From assembly GCA_019009955.1 (NCBI GenBank), contig CM032228.1, forward strand, positions 181,405,001-181,469,000: 64,000 bases of DNA, in the 5' to 3' direction. Below are positions 1-12,245 of this stretch, piece by piece. Origin of the DNA: Riptortus pedestris. Taxonomy: Eukaryota; Arthropoda; Insecta; Hemiptera; Alydidae. The translations under genes were made by a program, and so were the position numbers. The stretch's first letter is position 1. Each line of letters begins with the position of its first letter. Below the pieces are notes generated by a model. That model worked only from the letters and a program-made list of their open reading frames with translations, was not told the origin of the DNA and did no database searches.

Positions 1-345
1 TAAGGCTTTGGACTACTAAAATTTGATTGATTGAGATAACAATTATTCTGACTCATTATTAATTACAGTACTAGGTATAGTAAATAGTTCTCAATAAAAA
101 TGATATGTTATATTCTGATATATTACAGAAATTGTTATTCTTTCCGGTTTGAAGTGGCAGACCCGTTTGTTTACATTTCTAACCTAACGCTTCCTGTCGG
201 CAGGTTATTGAAATTGGATGAAACATTTCTTATTTCCGTTAGTATTTACTCACGGTGCTGTTGTGTTACCAGTATGTAGATTTATCTATTACTAAACTTT
301 ACGAGGGAAATCTGCTTAGTTTACGCAGCCCCTGCGTGACGGACT
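1..345 (-). mobile_element. HINE-like element, 5' part, truncated by window edge
   Basis: The 5' terminus of the repeated element (complement of GTCCGTCACGCAGGGGCTGC) lies at about 323-344 on the minus strand, followed inward by the sub-terminal AGCAGATTTCCC. The interior (1-300) belongs to a subfamily also seen at 8571-8885 and 44335-44677, with shared text such as ttcctgtcggcagg and atttatctattactaaac. The 3' half is outside the window. It is non-coding. Confidence 0.7.
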
Positions 346-522
346 TTCTCGTTTAATGATTATGTGTTATGCTATTTATGTAAAACAAGTAAGTAAATGG
401 ACCGCACTGACATGAGTTCCAATGCCGATTTGGCGCTGAACCACAAGAACAAGTAGATCTAAAAAACCAAATTCAACCTGATAGTTCTAAACTTAAATCT
501 TTTACCGAGCCCATAGACAAAA
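346..522. other. Spacer between two HINE copies
   Basis: About 175 bp of sequence not matching the surrounding repeats. No ORF or RNA structure was recognised. Confidence 0.5.
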
Positions 523-576
523 GTCCGTCACGCAGGGGCTGCGTAAACTAAGCAGATTTCCCTCGTAGATATATAG

Positions 577-608
<32 letters not shown>

Positions 609-730
609 GAACGGACCTCATTTTCGTCATCTCCTGGGTAGGATCGATGGACATTTGAGGAAATTTTTCAAAACTCGCGTCATGAGTACGACCTCAATAG
701 CTGATTTCCCTTAAGGGAAATCTGCTAAAA
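523..730 (+). mobile_element. Short HINE-like element (internal deletion)
   Basis: It has both termini: GTCCGTCACGCAGGGGCTGC at 523 and the 20-bp palindrome GATTTCCCTTAAGGGAAATC followed by TGCTAAAA at 730. Between them are only the sub-terminal repeat, a (TA)n tract (about 571-602) and the conserved 3' block (attttgaacggacctcatt to the palindrome). The roughly 430-bp middle block of full copies is missing. The next copy starts at 731-732 with no spacer, so the two form a head-to-tail tandem. Confidence 0.8.
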
Positions 731-1167
731 AGTCCGTCACGCAGGGGCTGCGTAAACTAAGCAGATTTCCCACGTGAAGTTATACAATAGAGAAATCTCC
801 ATACGAGAGCCAAACAGTTAAAGCAAATTGCCGAACTAACTTTTGGCGTGAAATTCAGTCATCCGTTATCGGACCACAATTAATAAAAATGCAAATATCT
901 CGGTCAGTATTCAAGATAGAGAATAAATGTATAGAACAATATTTATAGTAAATTTAATTTACAATAAGATTGGTTCTATACAATTGTTTGATCCGACGTA
1001 TGGTAACGGAGATATTCCAAATTTTCGAAAATCCCCCCTCTAAACCCCCCCTCCCACTGGTCCGATTTCAGCCATTAACGAACTTGATCTGTCTTTTTAC
1101 ATAAAACATTTAAATTCCGAGTTTGGTAACGATCAAACCAAAATTGCGACCGCTAGAGCGTTAACAG

Positions 1168-1223
<56 letters not shown>

Positions 1224-1225
1224 TT

Positions 1226-2034
1226 GAACCGAATTTTATGAAACTTGGTATGTATACTACTACTAACCCAACTTAGACTTTAGGCTATATTAATATTCTC
1301 TAAGACAAACAGGAGTGGGGGTTATAAGGGAGGACTGAAATTAAAAATACCAATATTTCGTTTCCTATTGGTTTTTCGGCAAATATGCACATAACAAAAG
1401 TTATTTAGAGTAACTTTTCTTATATACACTTTCGACGTATACCGAAGTATAAATGAGTTATAGGCTAAAAATTAAAGCGGGAGTCAACAATTTTATTTGG
1501 CACAAAAGACTCAACCGAACTAAATAAAACACTCAGTATGTGTATTAGCACTAACGCCTTCCTTATAATAAGCCATACGATTTCTAGGGACGGGCAGGAG
1601 TGGGGGTTATAAGGGAGGCCTGAAATTAAAAATAGTGATTTCCTATTGGGGTTTTGGCAAATATGCACATAACAAAAGTTGTTTATTTTGTTATTTAGAG
1701 AAATTTGCTCAACACTTCTTTTCAATATGAACTACCAGGTACCTAAAATGAAAAAATTGATTCAAATGTATGTCAATATTTTCTCATTAATAATTCAAAT
1801 CTATGCATAATGCACAGGAAACGGGAAATATGACAATATGCAGGACAGTGAAGTCTTACATAAAAAAATAATTTTATTATTAACAAATCCACAGAAACGA
1901 CGGGTGTTAACCCTAAACACTGGGACGGGTAAATGTCAAAATATTGTGCAAAGTAAAGCCTTGCCAAAAGTATACCATCACCGTTCAGCCTCAAATGAAT
2001 TCCCGAGCGAAGCCGGGTATCTGAGCTAGTATAT
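1226..2034 (-). mobile_element. Family B interspersed repeat
   Basis: On the minus strand it begins with CTAGCTCAGATACCCGGCTT (at 2034, variant) and runs to the conserved AATTCGGTT tail; it contains about two of the internal ~295-bp units (each with the pyrimidine block CCCTTATAACCCCCACTCCT). The distal tail (AAACAAACA run and TTACAATTT end) is missing: at about 1219-1230 it joins HINE sequence at the shared letters gaac. Non-coding; short ORFs here also occur in other copies and have no recognisable domain. I cannot assign it to a named superfamily. Confidence 0.65.
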
Positions 2035-3871
2035 ATATAAAATTGTAACCTCTGTCTGTACATTGCTTTTTTCCGCGAAATTTCACTATAACTTTTCGTT
2101 TCACATGCCATAGACACCATAACTGCATTTTGTTTCTTTCGTGTATGTTTGTTTGTTACCTTTTCACGCATAAACGGCTGAACCGAATTTTATGAAACTT
2201 GGTATGTATATTACTACTAACCCAACTTAGACTTTAGGCTATATTAAAATTCTCTGAGACGAACAGGAGTGAGTGTTATAAGGGAAGCCAGAAATTAAAA
2301 ATAGCGATATTTCGTTTCCTATTAGTTTTTCGGCAAATATAAACATAACAAAAGTTGTTTATTTTGTTATTTAGAGTAACTTTTGTTAAATACACTTTTT
2401 TCGTATACCGAATTATAAACGAGATATACGCTAAAACCTATAGCGGAAGTGAACAATTTTATTTGGGACAAAAGATCTAACCGAAATAAATAAAACTCGG
2501 TATATATATTATCACTAACACTTTAATTATAACAAGCCATACCAACATTTCTAGGGACGGGCAGGAGTGGGGGTTATGAGGGATGCCAGAAATTAAAATT
2601 AGCGATATTTCGTTTCGTATTGGTTTCTTGGCAAATATGATCATAACAAAAGTTGTTTATTTTGTTATTTAGAGTAACTTTTGTTATATACACTTTTCTT
2701 TTATAACAAACTACTAAAGCGGGGCCAACAATTTTATTGGGCACTAACGGTAGAACCGAACTTAACAACACTCGGTATGTAAATTTGCATTAATTCTTCC
2801 ATGATTATAAGCTATACTAAAAATTTTAGGTTCCAAGGGGACTGGGGGTTATAAGGGTGGCCTGAAATAAAAATTCGCGATATTTCATCGTCAATTTGGT
2901 TTTTGGCAATCGTGCACACCTCTCACCTGGATAAGTTAATTCAAATCCATGTTAGAATTTTATCCTCAATAATTCAAAACTATGTTATTTTTTAATGCCA
3001 GTAACAGTTTGCACCAAATAAGGTATAGTGCCCCCACCCTTCTCTAAGTGTATTTAATACATTATTTAATTAAAACGTGAAAAATATTTGAAACAGTTTT
3101 AGAATTGTGAAGATAATGTAATATGATTTTTTAATATATTTGAATGTATTAGAGGATAGCTATCCAAAATGCATTGCAGGTTGGCAGCACTGAGGCTATG
3201 TAAGTGTCGAGCTACTTCCTTTGTCCTATCAGTTCTGCCGCTTCCCTTTCGACCTCATATTGGTCTATGTTTACATGTTAATTGATGCTTATAGCAATGT
3301 ATTATTATTCTCATGAATGTGAATTTCTTTAATTATCATAAATAAATAATTTACAAGAATAAACGCTAGGGCGGTGCACTCAGGTATTTCTGGTATTTAT
3401 TAACTCTGCTCCGTTAATGTATTATGATATACTTTACTGAAAACCAATATGAATACACAGTTTACAATCGAGACTTATGAAAGAGTGTTTTAGTAGAGGC
3501 TATGACGTACCAAAAACAGCTGTCACCGTTGGACATTGTACCGCATGAAGGGAAAGAAACTTATTCATACGTGGTTTGGAAGATAGAATACATTCTAGGA
3601 TTATGAATTATATGGTCCATCACTTTATAAAAAAAAAAAACTACATACACAGAGGACGGGAAATATAAAAATATTGAGGACAGTGAAGTGTTAAATAACA
3701 AATAATTTTATTATTAACAAATCCACAGTAACGACGGGTATAAATTCTAAACACTGGGACAGGGAAATAAAAAAAATATTGTGGAAAGTAAAGCCTTGCC
3801 AAAAACATACCATCTTCATTCAGCCTCAAATGAATTCCCGGGCGAAGCCGGGTACCTTTGCTAGTATATAT
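2035..3871 (-). mobile_element. Family B interspersed repeat with internal insertion
   Basis: A second family B copy directly abuts the first: its tail (complement of GTTACAATTT) starts at about 2040, a (TTTG)n-type stretch lies near 2145-2160, and its head (complement of TACCCGGCTTCGCCCGGG) is at 3838-3860 followed by TAGTATATATATA. Sequence from about 2993 to 3640 has no counterpart in other copies and looks like a separate insertion ending in poly(A) (about 3629-3640). Confidence 0.6.
2993..3640 (+). other. Unidentified ~650-bp insertion in family B
   Basis: It interrupts an alignable family B copy and ends with a run of A residues, which suggests a retroposed sequence on the plus strand. 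Flanking ctatgtta and ctacatac are only weakly similar, so a TSD is not established. No ORF or known RNA was recognised. Confidence 0.35.
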
Positions 3872-4002
3872 ATAATTTTGAACGGACCTCATTTTCGTCA
3901 TCTCTCCTGGGTAGGATCGATGGATATTTGAAGAAATTTTTCGAAAATCGCGTCATGAGTACGACCTCAAAGTTGATTTCCCCTAAGGGAAATCTGCTAA
4001 AA

Positions 4003-4989
4003 GAGGATGAAACTTCTTAGGCGTGACTTAAGGCAGAACGGCTTTATCAGAAATATTTATATTTGAAGGTAAGATTACTGGAGATAGGAAAAGAGCGAGC
4101 TCTGAAAAGTCACTTTTTGAAAGCAAGAGTGTCCTTGCGTTTGTTTTTTTAAATCTAGTATATTTTAGGGATTAATTAATAACTGAAAATTTAAAAAAAA
4201 ATACAAAAGTAATAAAAAATAAATGTTTTTATCAGAGCTTTCACTGAAATGTATAAAATTAGTAATAAGACAGGAATTAAAAACTGAGATTATAATTCTG
4301 TCTAAATACACAAATAATTACGCAGATTTCACTAATCGGGCCTTGAGAAAGTATCTTATCTTAATAATATGAATTGAGATTAATAGCTCCTTAATGCTGG
4401 GGTGGTTTAATAAAACTCCCATGTTTATTTCCATCAATGAAAACCTTACTGAGCTCAAAAAGATAGCTATCACGTTATAAAATAAGTAAAAAAATGTGTC
4501 ACCAATCTAGGGAGGAAAGAATTGATCGGACAAATAAATAAAATCGTGTGAAATTTCTAACAACAGTCAACCATTCATATGATTATAAATACTATTTATG
4601 TATTTACGCTAAGCCCCACGTTTTTATTAATTTGTCTGGTGAATACCATAGATTGATGAGGAGAGTGGTTAATGACTGATACCTAAGACCTAGGATTTTT
4701 TTTAACTTTAAGTACATTTTCTTCCCTAATTTTTATCTGTATTTTTTTTCCAATAAAACTGTTTAACTTAAAAAATGTTTTTACTCATTTTATTTTTATG
4801 TTTTTAGTATTCATTTCTTATTCTATTTAGTTCATTTAGTGCCTCATTAATAGAAGGTTTATTTCCTGACAATTTGTTGAAATCTAACTCTAAATATTTG
4901 ATATTTAACCCTAGCATAAAAAGTTTCATGACATATCAGCATATTTTTTTTTTTAAAAATGAGGTAAGTATTAGTGGGGTTTACTGAAG
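4003..4989. other. AT-rich unassigned DNA
   Basis: Many A/T homopolymer runs and no ORF of note. I see no gene, RNA or intact repeat. Confidence 0.4.
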
Positions 4990-5235
4990 ACTAAACACTA
5001 AAAAATGTGTTATTCCCGTTAATATTGGAGATACAGACATCATTTACAGGAAATTAAATAAACTAGTTTTTTCGATCTGTCTCATAATAACTGAGAAGTT
5101 TGAATTTTCGATTCCCCTTCCCTCTAGGGTGGGCCCGAGCACTTTTCAGCCATTTGTGAACTTGATCTTTAGTTTTGACATAAACCGTCTACATTGGACT
5201 TTGGTAACGGTCATCCAAAAATTATGACCGCAAGA
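4990..5235 (+). mobile_element. Decayed HINE middle block
   Basis: Diverged but collinear with HINE interiors: gttaatattggagata, gatctgtctcataataactga, the C-run block, tttcagccatttgtgaacttgatctt and the gaccgcaagag segment. Both ends are missing, so it is an old fragment. Confidence 0.5.
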
Positions 5236-6654
5236 GCCCACACCCATTACCCATCTTGAAACGGCATGTTGTGTCGTTGGCCATATTGGATTTGAAGTTT
5301 ATCATAGCATACAGTATTCTAATAGTCAAACACTTTCTTTTGACAGCCATTTTCAGGAAGTTGTGAAGAAAAAATATGTAATCCACCACTTTTTTGCCAC
5401 CCGTATTGGATTTACATTTTTTTTTTTTCATAATGTTCTCTATTCTACTAGTCAAACCCTTTCATTTCATACCCATATTGAGGGAGTTGAGAAGTAAAAA
5501 GTATGAACGTCATTTAGTAGTGGTGGCCAATTTACAAAGATACTGAATTTAATATATTCTCTTGGATTGTCATCAGAACTAAAGATGTGTACTAAATATC
5601 AGATCAATCGGTTAACATGAAAGAGGTAAAAAATTCAACCACTAAATTTGACCAAAATAAATAAATCATCCTTTGCTGAAAGAGTTGAACAATACCGTCC
5701 ATTAAATTATCATTTAATACTGAACTAAAATAGCTAAACAATAAAGAAAATCCTCCTCTGAATTGTTTGTTAAGTGTATGAATAATTGTTTTGCCTTGAA
5801 ATATTAAAATTAAAATATTAAAAAAATTGTATTTGTTTCTAATCTTTGCTAATGAATAAAATTAATGGGAAATGATTTTGTTTTGGATATCCATCGTTAT
5901 ACAAGAATCAAGTTAAATAATTTATAAAAAATATTATCTGCTAATTAACTAAGTGTATGAATAATTTTTTTACCAACTGTATATAGTCTTAAGATATTAT
6001 CATTTCTTATTTGCAGAATAAAACACTTGGTTCTCTAATAACATTCAATCTGGATAGAGATATACAAGTAATGTAACCAGTGCAGGAACTCTTACATAAC
6101 GGTGTATTTAACCTATAAAAGTTTAGTGAAAAATGAAAAACTTTTATATTAAATATAAAAACATGAAAATCTTTTATATTAAAACACGTTGAAGCCATTT
6201 CTTCTTCTTAGATCCTAGATAAAAGAATAGTTATATAACAATTAATGTTGGAGATATTTAGCTGATTTCCCCCTTGTCTTTAAACCTCTAACCGGAACAT
6301 CAGGGATTCCCCAATACACTGATTATAAATTTGCACTGAAAATTTCATAACATGGATAACAAATTGTCCTTGGAAATTTTCCTTTTACTATCAATATGTC
6401 CTTTGACCAGATAAAGTGCAGTCGAGTGAGGATAAACATATTTTAATTTAACCAAACCAGAAATATAAGAGCCCTCACTACTTTTGCCCTTACACTAATA
6501 TACAATACAAGGATAGGATATGAAACATGCAAATTAGTTTAATACCAAATCAGGTCTATTTTCAAGAAATCATATTCCCGAAATGGTACATTTTTCTATT
6601 TTTCCTTTTCTGCTCTGGTGGTGGAAATGCCACAATTCATAAATAAAATTATAA
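5236..6654. other. AT-rich DNA with a degenerate tandem duplication
   Basis: Between about 5281 and 5530 a unit of about 125-135 bp is present twice (ccatattggatttgaag / cgtattggatttacatt, then attctaatagtcaaac / attctactagtcaaac, then a gaagttgtgaag / gagttgagaag segment). The rest (5530-6654) is AT-rich without recognisable genes; the ORF at 6007-6198 on the minus strand is low-complexity. Confidence 0.45.
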
Positions 6655-6910
6655 CACTTCTAATATATTCCCGTCACCCGTAAGGTCCACTCCCACCGCC
6701 AAAAATTTCGCTCCCTGAACCTAAATTCAGCAAATACCTCGAGGAGTACGGAATAAATCGGAGGTTGGCATGTAGCGTGAATCCACAGAAATATGGAATC
6801 GCCGGAAAGGAAAAATAGGGGGCTGAACGAGACGGGGGGGGGGGGATTTCTCCTAGAATCCGATTTTCCAACAATATTTAGGAGCAACGCTGCGGGCTTA
6901 GCAACGCACC
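6655..6910. other. GC-richer island of unknown origin
   Basis: It stands out from its surroundings by higher G+C and includes a G run (about 6834-6846). Two overlapping minus-strand ORFs (6660-6887 and 6674-6874) exist mainly because stop codons are rare in it; neither shows a domain I recognise. It is probably a fragment of a foreign repeat. Confidence 0.35.
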
Positions 6911-7926
6911 TAAGGAGCAGGTGGCCTTCTGAAGCCTTAGATGGTTATCTGCTCAACAAATAGTTAATGGAAAACGGCCGGTATCCTATTTCCAAATTGG
7001 ATTGCAAAAGATTCCCCAGAAATATGGGGTCGTGATCTATGGACATTTGAAGAAATTTTTCTAAAATCACGTCATCAGAACAACCGCAATCAATACCTGT
7101 CTTCACTTGGGGGAAATATGCTAATATAACACATATTGACTATATTATTATCCTTCATTTTTATATTAAATAAATCCACAATTTTATCCTGATACAGTCG
7201 TTATGGAACACTAATTACGTGTTTCCTTACTACAGTTTTATCTGAGTTGCTTCTGTATTTTTTCCGTTTGTCCTCACCCCCACCCATTCTTATTATGAGG
7301 CTTGCACATCAAACTTTTGTGTGTATCACTAAACATGTTAAGTTTCAAGTCTTTTGAACATAGGTTTCTTATTACGAGAGAAATCGACTCTAAATTCTCA
7401 CACAATAATAAAATATGCTGTGCGTATACAAAAAAAAAAAAAATAATAAATTAAATGAACAACGTTCATGAAAATATTTGTACCTCACATAACGTTCTGA
7501 ATGTTAAACATATGAAACTAGATTGCTCCTAATATCAGCTAATTTAGATAACGAAGGAGCTGACACAAACTTGAGCGGGCATATTTTTTACGAATATACT
7601 TCTTTTATATGTACTACTATGTTTTATGTGTTACTTATATGTATCCCCCAACGAAGTACGTTTTGTTTGTATCTTGATAAGAGGTTTCGTGAAGAATGCC
7701 TGAACCTTAGAAATAAATAAGTACAAACGAAATAATACTGAGACACGCGTGAATCACAATTATGGCGTGGTAAACTCACTTATGGCTGGTATTTATTAAC
7801 CTAATTCCTAATATATGTTAGATTTATTGAAATTGCTGCTTACTTACATTTACGATTAACATATACTGCATAATATTACAATTAATACAGAATGGGCTTG
7901 CTTTGGTTTTTAAATGAGGGTCTTTA
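6911..7926. other. AT-rich DNA with a HINE 3' remnant
   Basis: Positions about 7030-7125 (gatctatggacatttgaagaaattt through gggggaaatatgctaa) are a diverged plus-strand HINE 3' block. The remainder shows no gene; ORF 7523-7720 has no recognisable feature. Confidence 0.45.
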
Positions 7927-8075
7927 TTTTAGCAGATTTCCCTTAAGGGAAATCAGCTATTGAGGTTGTACTCATGACGGAATTTTCGACATTTTTCTTC
8001 AAATGTCCATCGATCCTACCTAGTAGATGACGAAAATGAGGTCCGTTCAAAACTGTATATATATATATATATATA

Positions 8076-8134
<59 letters not shown>

Positions 8135-8885
8135 CTGTTACCGCTCTAGTGGTCGCAATTTTTGTTTAATCCTTACCAAACTTCATATTTAAGCATTTTA
8201 TGTAAAAAGAAAGATCAAGTTCGTTAACGGCTGAAATCGGACCAGTGGGAGGGGGGTTTAGAGGGGAGGATTTTGGAAAATTCGAAATATCTCCGTTACT
8301 ATACGTCGGATCGAAAAATTATACAGAATCAATCTTATTACAAATTAAATTTACTATAAATATTGTTATATACATTTATTCTCTATCTTGAATATTAACC
8401 GAGTTATTGCATTTTTCAGTTTTCACCAAACTGCCACTTCTACTCATGTTACGTAAACAATACTCTGATACATAATAAATCACATTATTGGAAGTTTAAA
8501 TACCAAAAATTGTATTCAAGAGACTTTTATTATACGAGATACATGCAAATATGTACTGGTGACTCCCCCCCCCCCATCTTAAAGTTTTGGACTACTAAAA
8601 TTTTATTGATTGAGATAACAATTATTCTGACTCATTATTAATTACAGTACTAGATATAGTAAATAGTTCTCAATAAAATGAATGTGTTATATTCTGATAT
8701 ATTTCAGTAATTGTTTTTCTTTCCGGTGTGAGGCGGGACCCGTTTGTTTACATTTCTAACCTAACGCTTCCTGTCGGCAGGCTATTGAAATTGGATGAAA
8801 CATTTCTTATTTCCGTTTGTATTTATTCACGGTGTTGTGTTAGCAGTATGTATATTTATCTATTACTAAACTTCACGAGGGAAAT
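7927..8885 (-). mobile_element. HINE-like element lacking its 5' terminus
   Basis: The 3' end with palindrome GATTTCCCTTAAGGGAAATC is at 7931-7960, (TA)n at about 8057-8130, and the G-run block at about 8242-8272. The distal interior (8571-8880) matches the subfamily seen at 1-300. The 5' terminus expected after 8880 (cacgagggaaatctgcttag) is replaced at gggaaatc by the 3' palindrome of the next copy. Confidence 0.75.
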
Positions 8886-8996
8886 CCCTTAAGGGAAATC
8901 AGCTATTGAGGTCGTACTCATGATGCGAGTTTCGAAAAATTTCTTCAAATGTCCATTGATCCTACCCAGGAGATGACGAAAATGAGGTCCGTTCAA

Positions 8997-9079
<83 letters not shown>

Positions 9080-9635
9080 TGTCTGTTAACGCTCAAGCGG
9101 TCGCAATTTTGCTTTGATCGGTAACAAACTCGGAATTTAATCGTTTTATGTAAAAAGGAAGATCAAGTTCGTTAATGGCTGAAATCGGACCAGTGGGAGG
9201 GGGGGTTTAGAGGGGAGGGGGATTTTTGAAAATTCAAAATATCTCCGTTATTATGCGTCGGATCGAAAAATTGTATAGAATAAATCTTATTGCAAATTGA
9301 ATTGACTATAAATATTGTTCTATACATTTATTCTGTATCTTGAATATTAACCGAGATATTTGCATTTGTATTCTGCGTGTGGTCACCAGTAGGCTGTTCG
9401 GACTTTCCGCCGAGAGCTCTGGCGGCCGTTTCTATAACTATTCGTCCCTCGTGAATAGGTTTAGAGGTTAGGTTAACTGTTTTTTGGGGCTAGAAACTAC
9501 TGGGTTATTACGCCCTAAATAATGTTTTAGGTTTAGAGGTTTCTTACTACTACAGTTGTTATTAGGCAGATTTCTCTATTGTAAAACTTCTCGTGGGAAA
9601 TCTGCTTAGTTTACGCAGCCCCTGCGTGACGGACT
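8886..9635 (-). mobile_element. HINE-like element, complete
   Basis: The 3' palindrome is at 8884-8900, (TA)n at about 9002-9076, the G-run block at about 9194-9225, the sub-terminal GGGAAATCTGCT at about 9596-9607, and the 5' terminus (complement of GTCCGTCACGCAGGGGCTGC) ends at 9635. Non-coding. Confidence 0.8.
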
Positions 9636-10761
9636 TTTTGTTCTAACATTTCTTAGGAAAACTCGATTTAAAACGTTTTCAATTTCGATGGTTATTTTCT
9701 TCGTTGTGATTTTATCGAACTCAATATCTTATTCTCTAGGACATGTCTTAAGTCTTTTATGCATATAAGACATTTGAATTAATCGAGGACCCGGTATTAA
9801 TACAAATGTTATCTGAAATTACATCACTAATACTATCCTTAGAGCTACTGTCACTAATCCTAACCATATGAGCAGCCTTAGCTTTCTCAATACCTCTATA
9901 TTACGGGATTAGGTAGACTTATTTAGTATGGGATTAGCAGACACCGTCTAACTTTGTCTTTACATTTTGTATATTCTCCAAAGGGAAAATAACTATTGAG
10001 ATTGTACTCATGACGCGAATTTCAAAGAATTTTCTTTTCTTTCTTCTATTGGACCCTCGGAACACCGATTACTTTGTCTAAATGTTCCCCAGAATCCCAG
10101 TCGGAGGAATCGAACATCAATATAGAAATTCCGGTTTCCCGGAACGTTTTTGTATGGGTGTGTGCGTGTGTGTTCATATATTAATTATATTAATAAACTT
10201 TCATAGTTGTACTTAATTCTAAATACAATAGTCAGAATGGAGTCTAGAGTAAGACTAACTACAGAGACTGAAGGATTTCTCAGAGTAACAAAAGGAGGAG
10301 TGGAAGTATATCGAAAAAGAAACATGATATTGAATATGCCAAAAAACATATAGGGAAAGACATACGCCAAATCAAGTAATTATACAACTTTTACCAAAAC
10401 CAATAATAAAGGTTTTCAATAAATATTAAATAATATAGTACCTTAGATTGATTTGAGGTATGTTAAAAGGGGGTTGATACAATTCTTATTATTATTTCTC
10501 AATTGTATTATTTTCTTAAAATTAAAAATGATTTAAGTTAGGAATATAAATATTATTAAATATAACAAACTTGTCCGTATGCTGGGTATGAACTGACTAT
10601 ACGAACTACTGGATAATGGAATAAATTGTTTGTATCCATGCCTTTTGAAGACAATTTTCTAGAATTTGTTTTTGCTTGTATTTTTAAATGAAGAGCTTAA
10701 GTAATGTGGTCTTCCAGTAGTCTCCCGAGAGCCAGAAAGCAACCCATTGTTGTAGAATATT
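9636..10761. other. AT-rich DNA with repeat fragments
   Basis: Positions about 9972-10035 are a minus-strand HINE 3' fragment (gggaaaataactattgagattg). Positions about 10205-10310 (gtcagaatggagtctagag, ggaggagtggaagtata) resemble 20920-21005, so a small dispersed repeat is present twice in the window; the minus-strand ORFs over both copies share short peptide similarity. No gene was identified. Confidence 0.45.
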
Positions 10762-10834
10762 TTTAGCAGATTTCCCTTGAGGGGAAATTTCTTCAAATGT
10801 CCATCGATCCTACCCAGGAGATGACGAAAATGAG

Positions 10835-10918
<84 letters not shown>

Positions 10919-11034
10919 CAGATTTCCCTTAAGGGAAATCAGCTATTGAGGTCGTACTCATGACGCGAGTTTCGAAAAATTTCTTCAAATGTCCATCGAT
11001 CCTACCCAGGAGATGACGAAAATGAGGTCCGTTC

Positions 11035-11088
<54 letters not shown>

Positions 11089-12245
11089 GTCTGTTAACGC
11101 TCTAGCGGTCGCAATTTTGGTTTGATCGTTACCAAACTCGGAATTTATTAGTTTTATGTAAACAGGAAGATCAAGCTCGTTAATGGCTGAAATCGGATCA
11201 GTGGGAGGGGGGGTTTAGAGGGGGGATTTTCGGAAAATTCGAAATATCTCCGTTATTATGCGTCGGATCGAAAAATTGTATTCAGTCAATCTTATTGCAA
11301 ATTAAATTTACTATAAATATTGTTCTATACATTTATTCTGTATCCTGAATATTAACCGAGATATTTGCATTTGTATTCTGCATTGGTCGGCAGGAGTGAG
11401 CTGTTAGGTACTTTCCGAAGAGAGCTCTGGCAGCCGTTTTCGTAACTATTCGTCCCTCGTGTATAAGATTAGTGATCCTTTACTACTTACTACACTTGTT
11501 ATTGGGCAGATTTCTCTATTGTAAAACTTCACGTGGGAAATCTGCTTAGTTTACGCAGCTCCTGCGTGACGGACTTTTTGTCTGTTAACACTCTAACGGT
11601 CGCAATTTTTGTTTAATCGTCACCAAACTCGGTATTTAATCGTTTCATGTAAAAAGGAAGTTCAAGTTCGGTAACGGCTGAAATCGGACCAGTGGGAGGG
11701 GGGGTTTAGAGGATTCAAAAATTCGAAATATCTCCGTTATTATGCATCGGATCGAAAAATTGTATAGAACCAATCTTATTGCAAATTAAAATTACTATAA
11801 ATATTGCTATATACATTTATTCTCTATCTTGAATATTAACCGAGATATTTGCATTTTATCTATGAAGTCTGTGGTCGGGTATAGTTCGGATTAGATCGGC
11901 CATTTTCGTTAGTACTCGGCTCAGGTGGAAGCTTCTTCTAACCTTAACTGTCGTTTCGTCCTTATATTCATTACTTTGTGTGATTTATGCAAATACGGTC
12001 TGTTCATCCGCCGCCCCCCCCTTCTTTAGTTCTTGTACTACTAAAATTTGAGTTATTAAAATATAAACTATTTTTACAATTGAAAAGCCGTTTCAGTAGG
12101 GAATTTATTAAAATTAACTGAATGTTTTTTTATTACAGTTTGTATTTATTCATGGTGGGCTTGTATTACCAGAATGCAGATTTCTCTATTGTAAAACTTC
12201 ACATGGGAAATCTGCTTAGTTTACGCAGCCCCTGCGTGACGGATT
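10762..12245 (-). mobile_element. HINE-like element interrupted by another HINE
   Basis: The 3' block is at 10762-10837 (with a small internal deletion) and (TA)n at 10838-10914. It then resumes at about 11576 with tttttgtctgttaacactc, the sequence that normally follows (TA)n, and continues through the G-run block (about 11692-11711) to its 5' terminus at 12245. A second copy occupies 10915-11575. Confidence 0.8.
10915..11575 (-). mobile_element. HINE-like element nested in the (TA)n of another
   Basis: A complete copy of about 660 bp: 3' ttagcagatttcccttaagg at 10915, palindrome, (TA)n 11039-11085, G-run block about 11200-11226, 5' terminus ending at about 11575. Both junctions lie at or beside the host copy's (TA)n tract. 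Confidence 0.8.

Larger units (their letters stand above)
731..4002 (+). mobile_element. HINE-like element split by nested family B elements
   Basis: The 5' part is 731-1225: terminus, sub-terminal AGCAGATTTCCC, middle block, C-rich run at about 1036-1058, and (TA)n 1171-1217. The 3' part is 3872-4002: gaacggacctcattttcg through a slightly diverged palindrome to TGCTAAAA. The 2.6 kb between is family B in reverse orientation, so the (TA)n region of this HINE was the insertion site. No coding capacity. Confidence 0.75.
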
